From positions 1 through 64,000 of the forward strand of contig NZ_MUNP01000040.1 of assembly GCF_002001105.1 (NCBI RefSeq): a stretch of 64,000 nt of DNA, read 5' to 3'. This document shows, in pieces, positions 62,203 to 64,000 of the stretch. Positions within the stretch are counted from its first letter, which is position 1. Each line of letters starts with the position of its first letter. The translations under genes were made by a program, and so were the position numbers. Origin of the DNA: Rhodanobacter sp. C06 (GTDB taxonomy: Bacteria > Pseudomonadota > Gammaproteobacteria > Xanthomonadales > Rhodanobacteraceae). Under the pieces are notes generated by a model. That model saw nothing but the letters and a program-made list of their open reading frames with translations. It was not told the DNA's origin and made no database searches.

Positions 62203-63026
62203 TCGCCGCTCCGCAGCAGCTCGTTGATCGAGGTCTTGCCGCGGGTCTTCTCGTCCACCTGCTTCACGATCACCGCGGCGTACAGGCTGTGCGAGTCATC
62301 CTTCGCGGGCAGGCTGCCGGCCACCACCACGCTGCCGGCGGGGATGCGGCCGTAGCTGATCTCGCCGGTGGCGCGGTTGTAGATGCGGGTGGACTGGCCG
62401 AGGAACACGCCCATGCCGATCACGCTGCCGCGCTCCACCACCACGCCCTCGACCACTTCCGAGCGCGCGCCGATGAAGCAGCCGTCCTCGATGATGGTGG
62501 GGTTGGCCTGCAGCGGCTCCAGCACGCCGCCAATACCGACGCCGCCAGAGAGGTGCACGCCCGCGCCGATCTGCGCGCAGGAACCCACCGTGGCCCAGGT
62601 ATCGACCATGGTGCCGGCGCCAACGTGCGCGCCGATGTTGACGTAGCTGGGCATCAGCACCGCGTCCTTGGCGATGTGCGCGCCGCGGCGCACCAGCGCG
62701 CCAGGCACCACACGCGCGCCCAGGCCTTGCAGTTCCGCGTCGTCGCCGTGGGCGAAGCGCAGCGGCACCTTGTCGAAGGCCAGCGCCGGGCCGCCGTCGA
62801 CCACGCGGTTGCCGTTGATGCGGAAGTACAGCAGCACCGCCTTTTTCAGCCACTGGTTGACCTTCCAGCCGCCCTGCCCGTCCGGCTCGGCCACGCGGCG
62901 CTCGCCGGATTCGAGCAGGTCGAGCACCTGGCCCAGCGCGGGGCGCAGGTGGGTCTCGATCTCGGCCTGGGTCAGTTCGTTGCGACGCTCGAACGCGTCG
63001 TCGATCAGGGATTCGATGCTTTGCAT
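62199..63026 (-). CDS. dapD: 2,3,4,5-tetrahydropyridine-2,6-dicarboxylate N-succinyltransferase
   Basis: A 275-aa trimeric acyltransferase of the DAP pathway. The N-terminal helical domain is followed by a left-handed beta-helix of hexapeptide repeats ([65 protein letters not shown] in blocks). It produces N-succinyl-2-amino-6-ketopimelate, whose later product DapE processes. The 3' end overlaps the ArsC-like gene by 4 bases. Confidence 0.96.
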   Translation of the reverse strand: MQSIESLIDDAFERRNELTQAEIETHLRPALGQVLDLLESGERRVAEPDGQGGWKVNQWLKKAVLLYFRINGNRVVDGGPALAFDKVPLRFAHGDDAELQGLGARVVPGALVRRGAHIAKDAVLMPSYVNIGAHVGAGTMVDTWATVGSCAQIGAGVHLSGGVGIGGVLEPLQANPTIIEDGCFIGARSEVVEGVVVERGSVIGMGVFLGQSTRIYNRATGEISYGRIPAGSVVVAGSLPAKDDSHSLYAAVIVKQVDEKTRGKTSINELLRSGE

Positions 63027-63051
63027 GGGGAATGGACGTCCAAATCAGTTA

Positions 63052-63319
63052 AGAGCCTGTTTATGCTCCCCAAGCACTCCGCGCCGGGATCTGTTTGCGC
63101 GCAGGCCAAGAAAGAACGAAGGAGTGGACGTCGGTCCACGACTGAGTGATGACACAGGGATGCGGGCAAACAGACCCGGCCCTGCGGGTTGCCATCGGGC
63201 GGCCGCCATGCGGCAGCGCGCGGCTTGACCTGCCAGCCAGGCAGGCGCTGCGCCACGCACTACCACCTGACGGCCACCCGATGACAACGCGAAGTGTTTG
63301 GGGAGCATAAACAGGCTCT
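63052..63319. mobile_element. MITE-like element with 27-bp terminal inverted repeats
   Basis: Ends 63052-63078 and 63293-63319 are reverse complements at 26 of 27 positions (outer AGAGCCTGTTTATGCTCCCC), and pairing continues into the element. A nested inverted repeat (63084-63103 with 63161-63179) and a central hairpin GTGGAC-gtcg-GTCCAC (63124-63139) lie inside. No convincing ORF or target duplication is seen. The remaining part of the 63027-63477 gap shows no gene. Confidence 0.8.
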
Positions 63320-63477
63320 GAGGAGAGCCCCGCCATTGTGCCCGCCCGCGCCGCACGGGGGAACCGCCGGCGCCTTGAAGCCCGCGCCCACGCGAAGGGC
63401 GACCGGCGGACACCAAATGCTTGCGCCACGATTCGCCTGCGGATCGGCAGGGCCGGCAAGCGCCTTTCCGGTACGCG

Positions 63478-63960
63478 CTAAACCAGCGCAAGCAGGATCG
63501 GCGCGGCGATGCCGGCGAGGAAGATCGCGAGGATGCGCCCCCCGTGCCGCGTGTATTTCCAGGAGAGATACAGCCCGGTCAGGGTCGACAAGGCCAGCGC
63601 GAACGCGACCAGCGCGACGAAGATCTTCAGCGGCAGCGGGTTCTTCGCCCGCGGCGCGGCCGCTGCGGCCGTGGCACGCGTAGCCAGGGCCGGCATCGCG
63701 CTCGCCGGCTTCCCTGCCGCCGCGGCGGCCGGCGGGCGCAGCTTGGCCGGCGGCACGGCCATGTCCTGCTTCTTGTGCAGTTGCCCCGCCACCGCCAGCC
63801 ACTTCGGCGGCACGTAGCTGCTGCCGCGGCTGGTCTCGTGCAGGCCGAAGGTCTGCAGGCCGCCGGTGATGGCGAAGAACAGCAGGGCCGGCGCGGTGAA
63901 CACGCCTAGGTAGAGGTGCACCAGGCGGCAGCCTTTGAGGACACGGTGGGTCAATGACAT
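63478..63960 (-). CDS. PepSY-associated membrane protein
   Basis: A 160-aa protein with an N-terminal membrane helix (about 12-33), a Pro/Ala-rich loop (75-105) and two C-terminal helices (about 108-132 and 140-160). The start RVLKGCRLVHLYLGVFTAPALLFFAITGGLQTFGLHE is the typical opening of PepSY-TM proteins that accompany TonB-dependent siderophore receptors. A Fur-box-like sequence directly upstream supports iron regulation. The upstream neighbour is beyond the window. Confidence 0.8.
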   Translation of the reverse strand: MSLTHRVLKGCRLVHLYLGVFTAPALLFFAITGGLQTFGLHETSRGSSYVPPKWLAVAGQLHKKQDMAVPPAKLRPPAAAAAGKPASAMPALATRATAAAAAPRAKNPLPLKIFVALVAFALALSTLTGLYLSWKYTRHGGRILAIFLAGIAAPILLALV

Positions 63961-63973
63961 GCGGCAACTTCGC

Positions 63974-63994
63974 AAATGAGAATCGATAGCATTT
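63974..63994. promoter_or_regulatory. Fur-box-like site
   Basis: AAATGAGAATCGATAGCATTT has the AATGAGAAT ... CATT layout of Fur boxes (consensus GATAATGATAATCATTATC) and lies 14 bp upstream of the PepSY gene start, next to the window edge. Confidence 0.6.
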
Positions 63995-64000
63995 AATCAG

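Overview
The window is GC-rich (about two thirds G+C), densely coding DNA with short intergenic gaps, many ATGA/GTGA start-stop overlaps and frequent GTG/TTG starts. Gene content (RlmKL, Bpt, PurT, ParC, MinCDE, PCuAC/SCO1, a dapD-arsC-like-dapE neighbourhood, dispersed hairpin repeats of the GTAGGAGCGCACC type) suggests a gammaproteobacterium of the Xanthomonadales, most likely Rhodanobacteraceae (Rhodanobacter/Dyella-like). This is inferred from gene families and style, not from a marker search. I saw no rRNA, tRNA, CRISPR array, prophage or full insertion sequence.

Layout. 0-1.2 kb: a two-gene minus-strand unit that looks like a split borosin RiPP pathway, with a backbone N-methyltransferase of the OphMA/SonM type followed by a short precursor-like gene cut by the left edge. 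1.3-12.6 kb: secreted S10 peptidase, small exported proteins, rlmKL with an alpha/beta hydrolase, an amidase/AraC pair, an oxidoreductase/hydrolase operon, tesB and bpt. 12.7-19.3 kb: glutamate-synthase-like protein, purT, a secreted transglutaminase-like protein, and SCO1/PCuAC copper chaperones facing CtaG. 20.3-27.7 kb: a Gld-type ABC exporter operon, an SRPBCC protein and a NarL-type two-component system. 27.9-32.1 kb: GNAT-minC-minD-minE plus a zincin-like protein and a family 9 glycosyltransferase.

32-44.3 kb: DUF885 peptidase, a lower-GC DUF4288/DUF2235 pair, a fluoride riboswitch with crcB-DUF190-cfa, an aldo/keto reductase, a divergent EamA/AsnC pair, parC, and a bipartite (two-gene) lipoate-protein ligase. 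44.3-51 kb: retropepsin-like protein, DUF2975/XRE pair, two overlapping Nudix genes, a phosphodiester glycosidase and a penicillin-acylase-family hydrolase. 51-55.7 kb: a near-perfect CRP/Clp site in front of a TIR-TM-TPR gene, a small unknown gene and a SLOG-like multi-TM gene. 55.7-64 kb: DUF3224/AraC, beta-CASP MBL hydrolase, dapE, a MarR-GNAT fusion with a palindromic operator, a VIT1-type transporter, an ArsC-like protein, dapD, a 268-bp MITE-like element and a PepSY membrane protein behind a Fur-box-like site.

The most interesting candidates are the split borosin locus at the left edge and the CRP-controlled TIR/SLOG-TM operon, which has the parts of a Thoeris-like nucleotide-signalling system in an arrangement I do not recognise. 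Secondary points are the bipartite lipoate ligase, the crcB aptamer with a mutually exclusive hairpin, and a family of intergenic inverted repeats sharing one 11-base core.
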